Notes: generated by a model from the letters alone, not told the origin. A stretch of 64,000 bases of DNA from Rhodospirillales bacterium (GCA_020638335.1 JACKIT010000003.1:1-64000), one strand, 5' to 3'; counted from the first letter of the stretch, positions 51,028 through 59,840 are shown. Numbers and translations: made by a program.

Positions 51028-52044
51028 ATGACACATACGATTGAAGAGGTTCGGGCGCTCTATCACCGCCCGCTGATGGATCTGGTTTATGATGCGGCAA
51101 CCGTGCATCGGGCCAATCACGATCATTATGAGATGCAGATGTGTACTTTGCTGTCGATCAAGACTGGTGGGTGCACGGAGGATTGTGGTTATTGTTCGCA
51201 GTCTGTTCATAATGAGGCGGAGCTTGAAAAAGAAATTTTGCTTAAAACCGAGAAGGTTTTAGAAGAAGCTCGTAAGGCCAAAGAGGCTGGATCGACACGT
51301 TTTTGTATGGGCGCGGCTTGGCCGCGTGTGCTTGAGGGGCGTGCTTTTGATCGGGTTTGTGACATGGTCAAAGGCGTATCAGACATGGGCATGGAATCGT
51401 GCGTGACGCTGGGGATGCTCACTGAGAATCAGGCGCGGCGTCTGAAAGAGGCGGGGCTTAAGGCGTATAATCACAATCTGGATACGTCTGAAGAGTTTTA
51501 CGGTAAAATTATCACGACGCGCAGTTATCAGGACCGGCTTGATACGCTGGAAAATGTTGCCAAGGCTGGAATTTCAGCATGTTGTGGGGGAATACTCGGG
51601 ATGGGTGAGAGTGAAGAGGACCGGATTTCCTTGTTGCATACGCTCTGTAATTTGAATCCACAGCCGGAAAGTGTGCCAATTAACATGCTGGTGCCGGTGA
51701 AAGGAACGCCACTTGAAAATGTGCCGCCTTTGGATATTTTTGAGTGGATTCGCGCGATTGCCGTGGCACGAATTTTAATGCCAAAATCGATGGTGCGTTT
51801 GTCTGCTGGCCGTTTAGAGATTTCGAAAGAAGCCCAAGCTTTGGCGTTTTTTGCCGGGGCAAATGCGATCTTTACGGGGGAAAAGCTGTTGACTACTTCG
51901 AATCCGGAAAAAGATTTTGACTATGCGCTGCTTGATGCGCTGGGCATGAAGCCGCGTGCGCCATTTAAGGATGATTCTGCAGAACGAAAAAGTGGTGGTT
52001 GCTGTAAGCCCGGTGGTTGCGGGTGTCAAAAAGAAGCGGCCTAG
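51028..52044 (+). CDS. bioB: Biotin synthase
   Basis: A radical-SAM enzyme inserting sulfur into dethiobiotin. The radical cluster motif is C-x3-C-x2-C at Cys49, 53 and 56 (CTEDCGYC). Conserved YNHNLDTS and RLSAGR follow. 338 residues, including a short Cys-rich tail (GGCCKPGGCGC) that is not part of the usual core and might bind metal. First biotin gene after dnaA; bioF, bioD and bioA follow. Confidence 0.97.
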   Translation: MTHTIEEVRALYHRPLMDLVYDAATVHRANHDHYEMQMCTLLSIKTGGCTEDCGYCSQSVHNEAELEKEILLKTEKVLEEARKAKEAGSTRFCMGAAWPRVLEGRAFDRVCDMVKGVSDMGMESCVTLGMLTENQARRLKEAGLKAYNHNLDTSEEFYGKIITTRSYQDRLDTLENVAKAGISACCGGILGMGESEEDRISLLHTLCNLNPQPESVPINMLVPVKGTPLENVPPLDIFEWIRAIAVARILMPKSMVRLSAGRLEISKEAQALAFFAGANAIFTGEKLLTTSNPEKDFDYALLDALGMKPRAPFKDDSAERKSGGCCKPGGCGCQKEAA

Positions 52045-52079
52045 AAAAATTAGCTACAGAGCATGCAGAGTCCGCAAAG

Positions 52080-52517
52080 ATGAATGTTCAATATATTCCT
52101 GTGCAGGAAAAAGATAGCAGTTTTTTTGTTCATGTTCATCATGTTGCTTATCGAAAGATTATAGAAGAAATGTTCGGATGGGATGAATGCTTTCAGGACA
52201 AACAGACTAATCAGGCTTTTGATCTTGGTGGTATAAATGTCATTAAACTTCAGAACGAAAAAGTAGGAATTGTCGGTTGGGAAGACCGTTCTGATTATCT
52301 TTGGCTTAAAGATTTGTATGTACTTCCAGAGTATCAAGGGCGGGGAATAGGCAGCCGCGTTTTAGACACCTCAATTCAAAAAGCCCGAAGTTTTGGGAAG
52401 GATATACATTTGAGAACTTTGAGGGCTAATATATGTGTCAAAGAATGGTATGAGCGCAGGGGCTTTATTGTAGATGAAATAACAGATATTCATTGGAAAA
52501 TGGTTATGTATACTTAA
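52080..52517 (+). CDS. GNAT family N-acetyltransferase
   Basis: About 145 residues with the GNAT core: VLPEYQGRGIGSRVL (acetyl-CoA pyrophosphate loop) and ANICVKEWYERRGF. The ATG at 52080 is preferred; a longer frame would overlap bioB by 28 bp. It sits between bioB and bioF and may be co-transcribed, but GNAT enzymes have no known biotin role, so it is probably a passenger. The substrate is unknown. Confidence 0.82.
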   Translation: MNVQYIPVQEKDSSFFVHVHHVAYRKIIEEMFGWDECFQDKQTNQAFDLGGINVIKLQNEKVGIVGWEDRSDYLWLKDLYVLPEYQGRGIGSRVLDTSIQKARSFGKDIHLRTLRANICVKEWYERRGFIVDEITDIHWKMVMYT

Positions 52518-52559
52518 TTTTTAGCTTTTCGATTTCTGAGTCCTTTGTAGTAAAAAAAC

Positions 52560-53795
52560 ATGAAAGATTTTAAGCAAAAACTTAACGGGTTGAAAGAAAC
52601 GGGGCGTTATCGCTCTTTGGTTTTGCCTTATGGGATTGATCTGACCTCGAATGATTATCTGGGGCTCGCGGGCAGTGCGTATTTGCACGATTGCGCGATT
52701 GAATATTTGCAAAATGGCGGGTTAATTGGTGCGGGCGGGTCACGGTTATTGCGTGGGCATACGGATGTTCATGCGGCGCTCGAAGATTTTGCGGCAGTGT
52801 ATTTTGCTGCGCCGAAAGCGCTTTATTTTGCGACCGGGTTTCAGGCTAATAGTGCGCTGTTTCAAACGCTTTGCACACGCCATGATGTGATTATATTTGA
52901 TGAATATGTTCATGCGAGTGCGCGTGAGGGGATTCAAAATTCACAGGCGCAGCATATTAAGGCCGTGCATAATGATGTAAATGCTTTCGAAGAGGCTCTT
53001 CGTAAAGCGAAAGCGCAGCAAAAAGCAGACGGCCAAATCTGGATTGCGGTAGAGAGCGTGTATTCGATGGATGGGGATATTGCGCCGTTGAAGGCGCTGT
53101 ATGGGTTGGCGCAGCGCTATGATGCGATTTTGGTCGTTGATGAAGCCCATGCGACGGGGGTTTTAGGGCATGATGGGAAGGGGCTGGTCTATGATCTTTG
53201 CATGTCATTGCGAGCACAGCGAAGCAATCCAGATTCTGAAATAGATTGCCGCATCGCTAACGCTCCTCGCAATGACGAGTGTCCGGAAAATCTTATCTCA
53301 TTACATACATGCGGGAAGGCGATGGGCGTGGCCGGGGGGTTGGTGTGCGCACCGGAAGATGTTATTGACTATATGATCAATGCTGCGCGGGGATTTATTT
53401 ATTCGACAGCGCCGTTGCCGGTGCAGGCTCATCTGGTACAAAAATCCCTCGAGATCATTGGCTCTGATGAGGGCTACGCGCGTCGGGAAAAATTGCAAAA
53501 GCTCTGCATAAAAGCGCAGCAATTATTTGGCGGGGCCGGAACGCATATCGTGCCGATCATCATTGGTGATGATGAAAAAGCGGTTTGTGTTGCGCATGAG
53601 TTGCAGCAAAAGGGATATGATATTCGCGCGATCCGTCCGCCAACGGTTTCGGAAGGGACGGCGCGGCTCAGGCTGTCGCTGAGTGCGGATTTGGATGAAA
53701 GCGTGTTGGATCGTTTTGCTGCGGATTTGAGTACGGTTTGTTGTTATGATCGTCATTCTGACCGAGCGGTAGCGAGCGGAGGAATCTTGAGATGA
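52560..53795 (+). CDS. bioF: 8-amino-7-oxononanoate synthase with repeat-derived insert and tail
   Basis: A PLP enzyme condensing pimeloyl-ACP/CoA with alanine. Landmarks: TSNDYLGLAG, GAGGSRLLRGH, FATGFQANSAL, DEAHATGVLG and the PLP lysine in LHTCGKAMGVAGG. 411 residues against the usual ~385. The excess is a 25-residue insert (about 215-239) between the DEAH strand and the lysine, encoded by a palindromic repeat (53204-53276), and a ~14-residue C-terminal tail (HSDRAVASGGILR) encoded by another (53752-53826). Both keep the frame. Confidence 0.93.
   Translation: MKDFKQKLNGLKETGRYRSLVLPYGIDLTSNDYLGLAGSAYLHDCAIEYLQNGGLIGAGGSRLLRGHTDVHAALEDFAAVYFAAPKALYFATGFQANSALFQTLCTRHDVIIFDEYVHASAREGIQNSQAQHIKAVHNDVNAFEEALRKAKAQQKADGQIWIAVESVYSMDGDIAPLKALYGLAQRYDAILVVDEAHATGVLGHDGKGLVYDLCMSLRAQRSNPDSEIDCRIANAPRNDECPENLISLHTCGKAMGVAGGLVCAPEDVIDYMINAARGFIYSTAPLPVQAHLVQKSLEIIGSDEGYARREKLQKLCIKAQQLFGGAGTHIVPIIIGDDEKAVCVAHELQQKGYDIRAIRPPTVSEGTARLRLSLSADLDESVLDRFAADLSTVCCYDRHSDRAVASGGILR
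53204..53276. repeat. GTCATTGCGAG-family repeat inside bioF
   Basis: Perfect 11-bp ends GTCATTGCGAG (53204-53214) and CTCGCAATGAC (53266-53276), with inner GAAGCAATCCAGA and TCTGAAATAGATTGC. 73 bp, translated in frame within bioF. Confidence 0.92.
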
Positions 53796-53826
53796 CATCA
53801 GATCCTTCGGCTTCGCTCGGGATGAC
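53752..53826. repeat. GTCATT-family repeat at the 3' end of bioF
   Basis: GTCATTCTGAC (53752) to CTCGGGATGAC (53826), 75 bp. The bioF stop codon (53793-53795) lies inside it, and the bioD start follows 14 bp later. Confidence 0.85.
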
Positions 53827-53840
53827 AATAAGGAACTTAT

Positions 53841-54488
53841 ATGAGTAACAGATGCATTATCACCGGGACGGATACGGATGTCGGTAAGACCGTAGTGGCG
53901 GCGATGTTAACGCTGGCGCTGGGGGCGACGTATTGGAAGCCGGTGCAGTCGGGCGTTGAAGGCGGGGTCGATACCAAAACGGTGCAAAGATTGACGGGTT
54001 TGCCGAGCGAGCGGTTTTTGCCGGAAAGCTATGTGTTTACGGAAAGCCTTTCTCCACACCGGGCTGCGGAGATTGATGAAGCGGAGATTGATGTGGAGAG
54101 TTTGGTTATTCCTGAGGTTGATGGTCCGCTTATTATTGAAGGTGCAGGCGGGCTTATGGTGCCTTTGACGCGGCAAAATTTGCTGATTAATTTGTTCAAA
54201 AGATGGAATGAAGATCCTGTAAATGGGGGGCGCGTGCCGGTGATTTTGGTGGCGCGCACGGGCCTGGGGACGATTAATCATACATTGCTTTCGCTTGAGG
54301 CGCTGTGGAGCCGCAAGATTCCGGTGCATGGGCTTATTTTTGTCGGTGACGAGAACCGGGACAATATGCGCACGATCGGTGAATTTTCAGACGTAAAAGT
54401 GCTGGGGCGCCTTCCAATGCTTGACTCTTTGAATGCAAGAAGTCTTACTAACGCCTTCGAACAAAATTTTGATTTGAGTGATTTTTAA
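53841..54488 (+). CDS. bioD: Dethiobiotin synthetase
   Basis: 215 residues: an ATP-dependent carboxylase/ring-closing enzyme with the P-loop GTDTDVGKT (about 8-16), KPVQSG and EGAGGLMVPL. The start has AAGGAAC before it. It makes dethiobiotin for BioB. Confidence 0.95.
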   Translation: MSNRCIITGTDTDVGKTVVAAMLTLALGATYWKPVQSGVEGGVDTKTVQRLTGLPSERFLPESYVFTESLSPHRAAEIDEAEIDVESLVIPEVDGPLIIEGAGGLMVPLTRQNLLINLFKRWNEDPVNGGRVPVILVARTGLGTINHTLLSLEALWSRKIPVHGLIFVGDENRDNMRTIGEFSDVKVLGRLPMLDSLNARSLTNAFEQNFDLSDF

Positions 54489-54495
54489 AGATTTT

Positions 54496-54631
54496 ACGCG
54501 GAGAAGCGGAGGGTCGGAGATTTTAAAAATTGTGAAAGCGCCGCAGGTAATAGCTAGATAATCGGCGGGTTTTAAATTTTTGCGCCTTTGGCGCAGTTTA
54601 AAAAGAACTCCGTTTCTCCGGAACTCCGCGT
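54496..54631. repeat. ACGCGGAG-family repeat, bioD-bioA gap
   Basis: ACGCGGAGAAGCGGAGGGTC at the left is mirrored by CTCCGTTTCTCCGGAACTCC and CTCCGCGT (54624-54631) at the right. The 136-bp unit also holds GCGCCTTTGGCGC in its middle. It fills the gap between bioD and bioA. Confidence 0.85.
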
Positions 54632-54652
54632 TTATTTTAAAAGGATTATTGA

Positions 54653-55981
54653 ATGAGACGTATTTCACCTATATGGCATCCCATGACTCAGCATAAGATT
54701 TGCGGGCCGGCTTTGCATGTGGACTCTGCGGCTGGTGCACGTTTGAAATTGCGTGGCGGGCAGGAGATTATTGACGGGATTTCAAGCTGGTGGGTCAATA
54801 CGCACGGGCATTGTCATCCGAAAATTGTTGAGGCGGTCCGCGCGCAGGCCGGGAAGCTGGAGCAAGTGATTTTTGCCGGCTTTACGCATGATCCGGCGGA
54901 GAATTTGACGCGTAAATTGCTTTCAACCGTGCACAGGGCTTTTGAAGGCAAGGACGGTTCGGCACTTGATACCGTGTTTTATTCCGATAGCGGTTCGACG
55001 GCGATTGAAGTTGCGTTGAAAATGGCGATTGGTTTTCATGAGCATAAAAACCAAGATGAGGCGGGTGAAAAGCGTCATAAGGTGATTGCGCTGGAAGGCG
55101 GGTATCACGGCGATACGTTTGGAGCGATGGCTGCGGGGTCCCGCGGCGTTTTTAATGCGCTTTATGAACCATTTTTGTTTGATGTCAAGCATGTGCCGTT
55201 TCCGAAAGCGGGCCAGGAAATGCGCAGCCTGGCATGGCTGGATAAGTGGCTGAAGAGATATGGCGCGCAAACAGCGGCGTTTGTATTTGAACCTCTTGTG
55301 CAAGGCGCGGCCGGGATGCGCGTTTATAGCCCGAAGGTGCTTTGCAAGATGGCGCAGATGTGCCGTGAGCATGGCGTGCTTTTGATCGCTGATGAGGTGA
55401 TGACGGGTTTTGGCCGTACGGGTTCCATGTTTGCTTGTGAGCAGGCAGATTTTACACCGGATCTTTTGTGTTTATCGAAGGGGCTGACGGGCGGTTTTCT
55501 ACCAATGGGCGCGACGCTGGCGACCGAAGAAATTTATAAGGCTTTTTATCATGATGAAAAGGCCAAGCAGTTTTTTCACTCAACGAGTTTTACAGGCAAT
55601 CCGCTGGCGTGCGTTGCGGCACTGGCATCTTTGGAGATTTGGGATGAAGAGCCGGTGATGGAGCAGATTGCTGCGATTGAGGCTTCTCATCTTAAAGCCG
55701 CCGGGTGGTATAGCGCGCGCCCTGATGTTATGGATGTGCGGGTGAAAGGCAGCATCTTTGCTATCGATGTGCGCGATGATGTACAGGGGTATCTGTCTTC
55801 TATCGGTCATGAGATTTATGATTTTATGCTTGCAAATGGTGTTCTTCTTCGTCCGATCGGCAATACTGTCTATATTCTTCCGCCTTATTGCATAGATCAG
55901 CAGGATCTAGAGTGTATCTATGAAACGTTGTGGCGATCTTTGGACAGTTTTCGGAATGATTGTTTCCAGCAGGCTGCATAG
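54653..55981 (+). CDS. bioA: Adenosylmethionine-8-amino-7-oxononanoate aminotransferase
   Basis: A PLP transaminase of class III, converting KAPA to DAPA with SAM as amino donor. 442 residues: SSWWVNTHGHCHP, SDSGSTAIEVALKMA, EGGYHGDTFG, ADEVMTGFGRTG and the PLP lysine in CLSKGLTGG, followed by HSTSFTGNPLAC. AAAAGGA before the ATG. Completes bioB-F-D-A; no bioC/bioH-type gene for pimeloyl synthesis is visible. Confidence 0.96.
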   Translation: MRRISPIWHPMTQHKICGPALHVDSAAGARLKLRGGQEIIDGISSWWVNTHGHCHPKIVEAVRAQAGKLEQVIFAGFTHDPAENLTRKLLSTVHRAFEGKDGSALDTVFYSDSGSTAIEVALKMAIGFHEHKNQDEAGEKRHKVIALEGGYHGDTFGAMAAGSRGVFNALYEPFLFDVKHVPFPKAGQEMRSLAWLDKWLKRYGAQTAAFVFEPLVQGAAGMRVYSPKVLCKMAQMCREHGVLLIADEVMTGFGRTGSMFACEQADFTPDLLCLSKGLTGGFLPMGATLATEEIYKAFYHDEKAKQFFHSTSFTGNPLACVAALASLEIWDEEPVMEQIAAIEASHLKAAGWYSARPDVMDVRVKGSIFAIDVRDDVQGYLSSIGHEIYDFMLANGVLLRPIGNTVYILPPYCIDQQDLECIYETLWRSLDSFRNDCFQQAA

Positions 55982-56108
55982 GTTTTTCTGTGCGGGTTTT
56001 TATCACTTTGGATAAGCGTTTAAGAGTATGATTTTGGGGGTTTCTCGGCCTAAAACCCTATGCTAATATCCGATTCCCATATCACGTTATTTTATGAAAG
56101 ATTTTGCT

Positions 56109-57224
56109 ATGAAACTGAGCATTGAGCGCGCATCCCTTCTTCGATCCCTTGGTCATGTCCAAAGCGTTGTGGAGCGTCGCAATACTATTCCTATCCTTTC
56201 CAATGTTTTGATGAAGGCGGAAGATGGTGTATTGTCGCTGGCCACGACGGATATGGATCTGGAAATTGACGAATCAGTGGCTGCGAATATTAAAGAACCC
56301 GGCGCAACGACAGTGCCGGCTCATACGCTGCATGACATTGTGCGTAAATTGCCGGAGGATAGCGATGTGGAGCTTACGCTGAATGCGGAAGGCACACAGA
56401 TGAGCGTGAAGGCGGGGCGTTCACAGTTTAAGCTGAGCTGTTTGCAGACAACGGATTTCCCGGAAATCGGCGCTGGTGATTTGCCGAACGGTTTTGCAAT
56501 TCCGGCGGCGGATTTGCGGGCGCTCATCGACCGGACGAAGTTTGCGATGAGTACGGAGGAGACCCGTTATTATCTAAACGGGATTTATTTGCATGAAGCT
56601 GACCAAGACGGCGTGAAGGTTTTGCGCGCTGTGGCGACGGACGGGCACCGCCTGGCGCGGTTTGAGATGCCGCTTCCCGAAGGCGCGGCCGGTATGCCGG
56701 GCATTATTATTCCGCGCAAGACGATTGGCGAGCTGCGCAAGCTGGTTGATGAGGCGGCGGATGCGATTCATATTACACTGTCTGAGAGTAAGATCCGGTT
56801 TGCGTTCGATCATATCGTACTGACCTCAAAGCTGATTGACGGGACGTTCCCGGATTATCAGCGCGTTATTCCTGAAGGCAACGACAAGATTGTTGAGGTG
56901 GATGCGAAAATGCTGACCAGCGCGGTGGACCGTGTTTCGACGATTTCCGATGGGAAGAGCCGGGCGATCAAGATCGCGCTGAACGGCAAGCAAATGACAG
57001 TTTCGGCGAGTAGCGCCGAATCCGGCAGTGCGACCGAAGAGGTTGAGGTGAATGGCGAAACCGATATTGAAATTGGCTTTAACGCGAAATATTTGCTCGA
57101 TATTACCTCGCAGATTGAAGGTGAAGGCTGTCGTTTGACCTTGGCCGATCCTGCCAGTCCGACGATTATTCAGGATAATAGCGATCCGAGTGCGCTTTAC
57201 GTGTTGATGCCTTTAAGAGTTTAG
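56109..57224 (+). CDS. dnaN: DNA polymerase III sliding clamp (beta)
   Basis: The ring-shaped processivity clamp, three repeated domains over ~371 residues; MKLSIERASLLRSLGHVQ is the usual family start, so the ATG at 56109 is chosen over one at 56094 in the same frame. The C-terminus ends ALYVLMPLRV, the hydrophobic-cleft end. It normally follows dnaA directly; here five genes separate them. A terminator lies 31 bp downstream. Confidence 0.97.
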   Translation: MKLSIERASLLRSLGHVQSVVERRNTIPILSNVLMKAEDGVLSLATTDMDLEIDESVAANIKEPGATTVPAHTLHDIVRKLPEDSDVELTLNAEGTQMSVKAGRSQFKLSCLQTTDFPEIGAGDLPNGFAIPAADLRALIDRTKFAMSTEETRYYLNGIYLHEADQDGVKVLRAVATDGHRLARFEMPLPEGAAGMPGIIIPRKTIGELRKLVDEAADAIHITLSESKIRFAFDHIVLTSKLIDGTFPDYQRVIPEGNDKIVEVDAKMLTSAVDRVSTISDGKSRAIKIALNGKQMTVSASSAESGSATEEVEVNGETDIEIGFNAKYLLDITSQIEGEGCRLTLADPASPTIIQDNSDPSALYVLMPLRV

Positions 57225-57254
57225 GGGCACTGATATAATTTAGACTTAATGAGC

Positions 57255-57280
57255 ATTCCCGCGTAAGCGGGAATCTTTTT
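57255..57280 (+). terminator. dnaN terminator
   Basis: ATTCCCGC GTAA GCGGGAAT is a perfect 8-bp stem followed by C and T5. The next gene's ribosome site starts 3 bp after the T run. Confidence 0.85.
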
Positions 57281-57295
57281 ATGGAGAGATGGGTT

Positions 57296-58252
57296 ATGAA
57301 AGCGGTGTTTCTGGATTTTGATACATACTACCCCGATGGGTTGGATGTTTCCAGGCTTGAGGGCGCGGTAGAGGATTTTGTCTTTCATGGCTTTACGCGT
57401 GTCGAAGATGTTGTGGAGCGCATCGCCGGAGCTGAGATTGTTTTGACCAACAAGGTTGTGTTGTCTGCTGAAATTATTGCGCAGGCGCCGGATTTGAAGC
57501 TGATCGTGGCCGGTGCTACGGGGTATAATAATATTGATGTGGCGGCGGCGCGCGCGTCCGGGATTACGGTGTGTAATGTGCGGGGGTATTCAACGCCAGC
57601 GGTGAGCCAGCATGTGTTTATGTTCATTCTCGCTTTGCGTTCGCAGATCATGGCTTATCACGCCGATGTTAAAGCCGGGCGGTGGCAGGAGAGCCGAGAT
57701 TTTTGTTTTCTGGATTATCCGATCCATGAGCTGGCCGGGCAGACGCTGGGGATTGTAGGTTATGGTGATTTGGGGCGCAGTGTTGAGGCCATTGCCAAGG
57801 CGTTCGGCATGGAGGTTTTGATTGCCGATCATAAAGGCGTGGATGATCTTCGGGTTGGGCGGACTTCGTTTGAAGAGGTGGTGGCGCGCTCGGATGTGCT
57901 CACTCTGCATTGTCCGCTCACGCCCGAGACGACCGATTTGATTGGAGCCGAGGAGTTGAAGGCGATGAAATCTTCGGCGCTGCTGATCAATACCGCGCGG
58001 GGCGGTGTGGTGAATGAAGCGGCGCTGGCGAGCGCCTTGAAAGATGGTGAAATCGCGGGGGCCGGGGTGGATGTGCTTTCGCAAGAGCCGCCGAGGGGTG
58101 GTAATCCGCTGCTGGACCCGGCATTGCCGAATTTGATTGTCACGCCGCATGTGGCCTGGGCCAGCCGTCAGGCTTGCCAGCGGTTGTTTGATCAAGTGGT
58201 TCAGGTTCTTGGGGCTTATAAGTCTGGCGCGGCGATCAATGTTGTTAATTGA
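57296..58252 (+). CDS. D-isomer specific 2-hydroxyacid dehydrogenase (glycerate dehydrogenase-like)
   Basis: About 318 residues. NAD-binding motif VGYGDLGRS (about 145-153), catalytic Arg in NTARGG, Glu in DVLSQEPP and His in VTPHVAWAS, all intact. Closest in pattern to NADH-dependent hydroxypyruvate/glycerate or glyoxylate reductases. The ATG at 57296 has GGAGAG 7 nt before it; an ATG at 57281 lies inside the ribosome site and is unlikely. Convergent with the small exported protein gene. Confidence 0.93.
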   Translation: MKAVFLDFDTYYPDGLDVSRLEGAVEDFVFHGFTRVEDVVERIAGAEIVLTNKVVLSAEIIAQAPDLKLIVAGATGYNNIDVAAARASGITVCNVRGYSTPAVSQHVFMFILALRSQIMAYHADVKAGRWQESRDFCFLDYPIHELAGQTLGIVGYGDLGRSVEAIAKAFGMEVLIADHKGVDDLRVGRTSFEEVVARSDVLTLHCPLTPETTDLIGAEELKAMKSSALLINTARGGVVNEAALASALKDGEIAGAGVDVLSQEPPRGGNPLLDPALPNLIVTPHVAWASRQACQRLFDQVVQVLGAYKSGAAINVVN

Positions 58253-58543
58253 TCAGGAGCAGCTTGGGGTGGTGTCGCGTTTGACTGGTTTGGTGCAGTG
58301 GATTTTTTTGAGCAGTTTTTCTCCGTTATAGCAATGCCCTTCGGTTGAATTGATCGCGGCGGCCTGGCGGGTGAACATCTCGCATTCTTCCAGTGAGCGG
58401 ACATAGACAAAAAGCAGGTTTTGATAATTTTGAACCCACATATGGGTAGCCGGTGTGGCTTTTTTCTGTGCCTGAGCGGGTGAAAAATTATAGATAAGCG
58501 CGCATGAGAGGAGAAAAAGCCCTATAATGATTTTTAACTGCAT
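58253..58543 (-). CDS. Small exported cysteine-containing protein
   Basis: 96 residues with a signal peptide (MQLKIIIGLFLLSCALIYN, cleavage near AQA). The mature ~70 residues carry four cysteines (EECEMF, GHCYNG, IHCTKP, PSCS), likely disulfide-bonded. AGGA 7 nt before the ATG supports this start; a longer frame running into recF is not credible. Function unknown. Its 3' end abuts the dehydrogenase stop. Confidence 0.72.
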   Translation of the reverse strand: MQLKIIIGLFLLSCALIYNFSPAQAQKKATPATHMWVQNYQNLLFVYVRSLEECEMFTRQAAAINSTEGHCYNGEKLLKKIHCTKPVKRDTTPSCS

Positions 58544-58582
58544 GACGAATCCTATTTTAAAAGCTGAGTTGCTGACGACTAT

Positions 58583-59743
58583 ATGACATTTATTCAAAAC
58601 CTCAAACTTCACAATTTTCGTTGTTATGAAAGGACCGAATTTTCGGGGCTGCATGCGGGGCTGATCGTTTTGCATGGCGCCAATGGCGCGGGTAAGACGA
58701 ATGCGCTCGAAGCGGTGTCGCTGCTCTCGCCGGGGCGGGGTTTGCGCGGGGCGAAAATGGCGGAGATTCAAAAGACCCCTCACCCTAACCCTCTCCCCGA
58801 GGGAGAGGGAAAGTCATGGGCGGTGGCCGCGCAGGTGCAAACGGAATATGGCCCGGTGCAAGTGGGGACTGGATTGGATGCAGGTGGGGATAAGCGGCTG
58901 ATCCGGGTGAATGGTGAAAATGCGCGGGGGCAGGCGGCGCTGGCCGAATATGTGGCGTGTGTGTGGCTGACGCCGCAGATGGATCGGTTGTTTATCGATT
59001 CGGCGTCGCATCGGCGCAAGTTTTTAGACCGGTTGGTGTTCGGGTTTGATCCGGGGCATTCGGGCCGCGTGAGCCGCTATGAGAATGCGATGCGCCAGCG
59101 CTCGAAGTTATTGGCCGAAGGCGGCGCGGATGCGAGTTGGCTGGATTCGCTGGAAGCGCAGATGGCAGAGACGGGGACGGCGATTGCGGCGGCGCGGCTG
59201 GATTTTGCGCAGCGTTTGCAGGCGGCTTGCCTGACGGCGGAAAATCCGCATTTTCCAACGGCGCATTTGACGGTGTATGGAACGCTGGAGGCGTTGCTGG
59301 TTTCAGCGAGCGCGCTTGAGGTTGAGGAGCTGTTTGCTTATCAGCTTGCTCATTCGCGGACGAAGGATGCCATTACGGGCGGCGCGGCAACGGGGCCGCA
59401 TAAATCGGATTTGCTGGTTAGGTACGCGGCCAAGGATATGGCGGCGGATCAATGCTCGACAGGTGAGCAGAAGGCCTTGTTGATCGGGATTACGTTGGCG
59501 CATGCACGGTTGATCGCCGGAGAGCGCGGTTTTGCGCCGATTTTGCTTTTGGATGAAGTGGCCGCGCATCTGGATGAGGAGCGTCGGGCGGGCCTGTATG
59601 ATTTGTTGCAGGCGCTGGGCGGGCAGGTGTGGTTGACAGGCACGGATGCGGCGTTGTTTTCCGGGATTGAGGGAGCCGCGCAGTTTTTTGAGGTGCGCGA
59701 TGGGGAAATATTAACCGCATCGTGCTTTGCCAAGGCTTCATAG
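58583..59743 (+). CDS. recF: Recombination mediator RecF
   Basis: An SMC-like ATPase loading RecA at gaps. Start TFIQNLKLHNFRCYE, Walker A GANGAGKTN (32-40), signature STGEQKALLIG and Walker B ILLLDEVAAHLD. 386 residues against ~360-380 typical. Residues 64-76 (KTPHPNPLPEGEG) are encoded by a palindromic repeat inserted between the GRGLRGAKMAEI region and the next strand, close to the ATPase core. Same strand as dnaN and gyrB. Confidence 0.96.
   Translation: MTFIQNLKLHNFRCYERTEFSGLHAGLIVLHGANGAGKTNALEAVSLLSPGRGLRGAKMAEIQKTPHPNPLPEGEGKSWAVAAQVQTEYGPVQVGTGLDAGGDKRLIRVNGENARGQAALAEYVACVWLTPQMDRLFIDSASHRRKFLDRLVFGFDPGHSGRVSRYENAMRQRSKLLAEGGADASWLDSLEAQMAETGTAIAAARLDFAQRLQAACLTAENPHFPTAHLTVYGTLEALLVSASALEVEELFAYQLAHSRTKDAITGGAATGPHKSDLLVRYAAKDMAADQCSTGEQKALLIGITLAHARLIAGERGFAPILLLDEVAAHLDEERRAGLYDLLQALGGQVWLTGTDAALFSGIEGAAQFFEVRDGEILTASCFAKAS
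58789..58809. repeat. Palindromic repeat inside recF
   Basis: CCCTCTCC (58789-58796) with GGAGAGGG (58802-58809), preceded by CCCCTCACCCTAA. It reads in frame as TPHPNPLPEGEG, a peptide known from such repeats in many genomes. It is inverted relative to the der copy. Confidence 0.88.
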
Positions 59744-59804
59744 GACAAAAGTCCATCGCAGGAAGCATATTAGGAAAATATTCCTTTATTGTCAAGGTTT
59801 TTTT

Positions 59805-59831
59805 ACGCGGAGATTCGGAGGTGCGGAGATT
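59805..59831. repeat. Half copy of the ACGCGGAG repeat
   Basis: ACGCGGAGATTCGGAGGTGC followed by GGAGATTTT, the left end only. The right end is missing and a GTCATC-family element begins 10 bp later, suggesting it was cut by that insertion or by deletion. Confidence 0.65.
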
Positions 59832-59840
59832 TTCTTTAGT

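Noticed and set aside
58544..58783. Longer start for the small exported protein, overlapping recF
   Set aside because: The extension lacks coding character and overlaps the recF start; the internal ATG gives a proper signal peptide and ribosome site.
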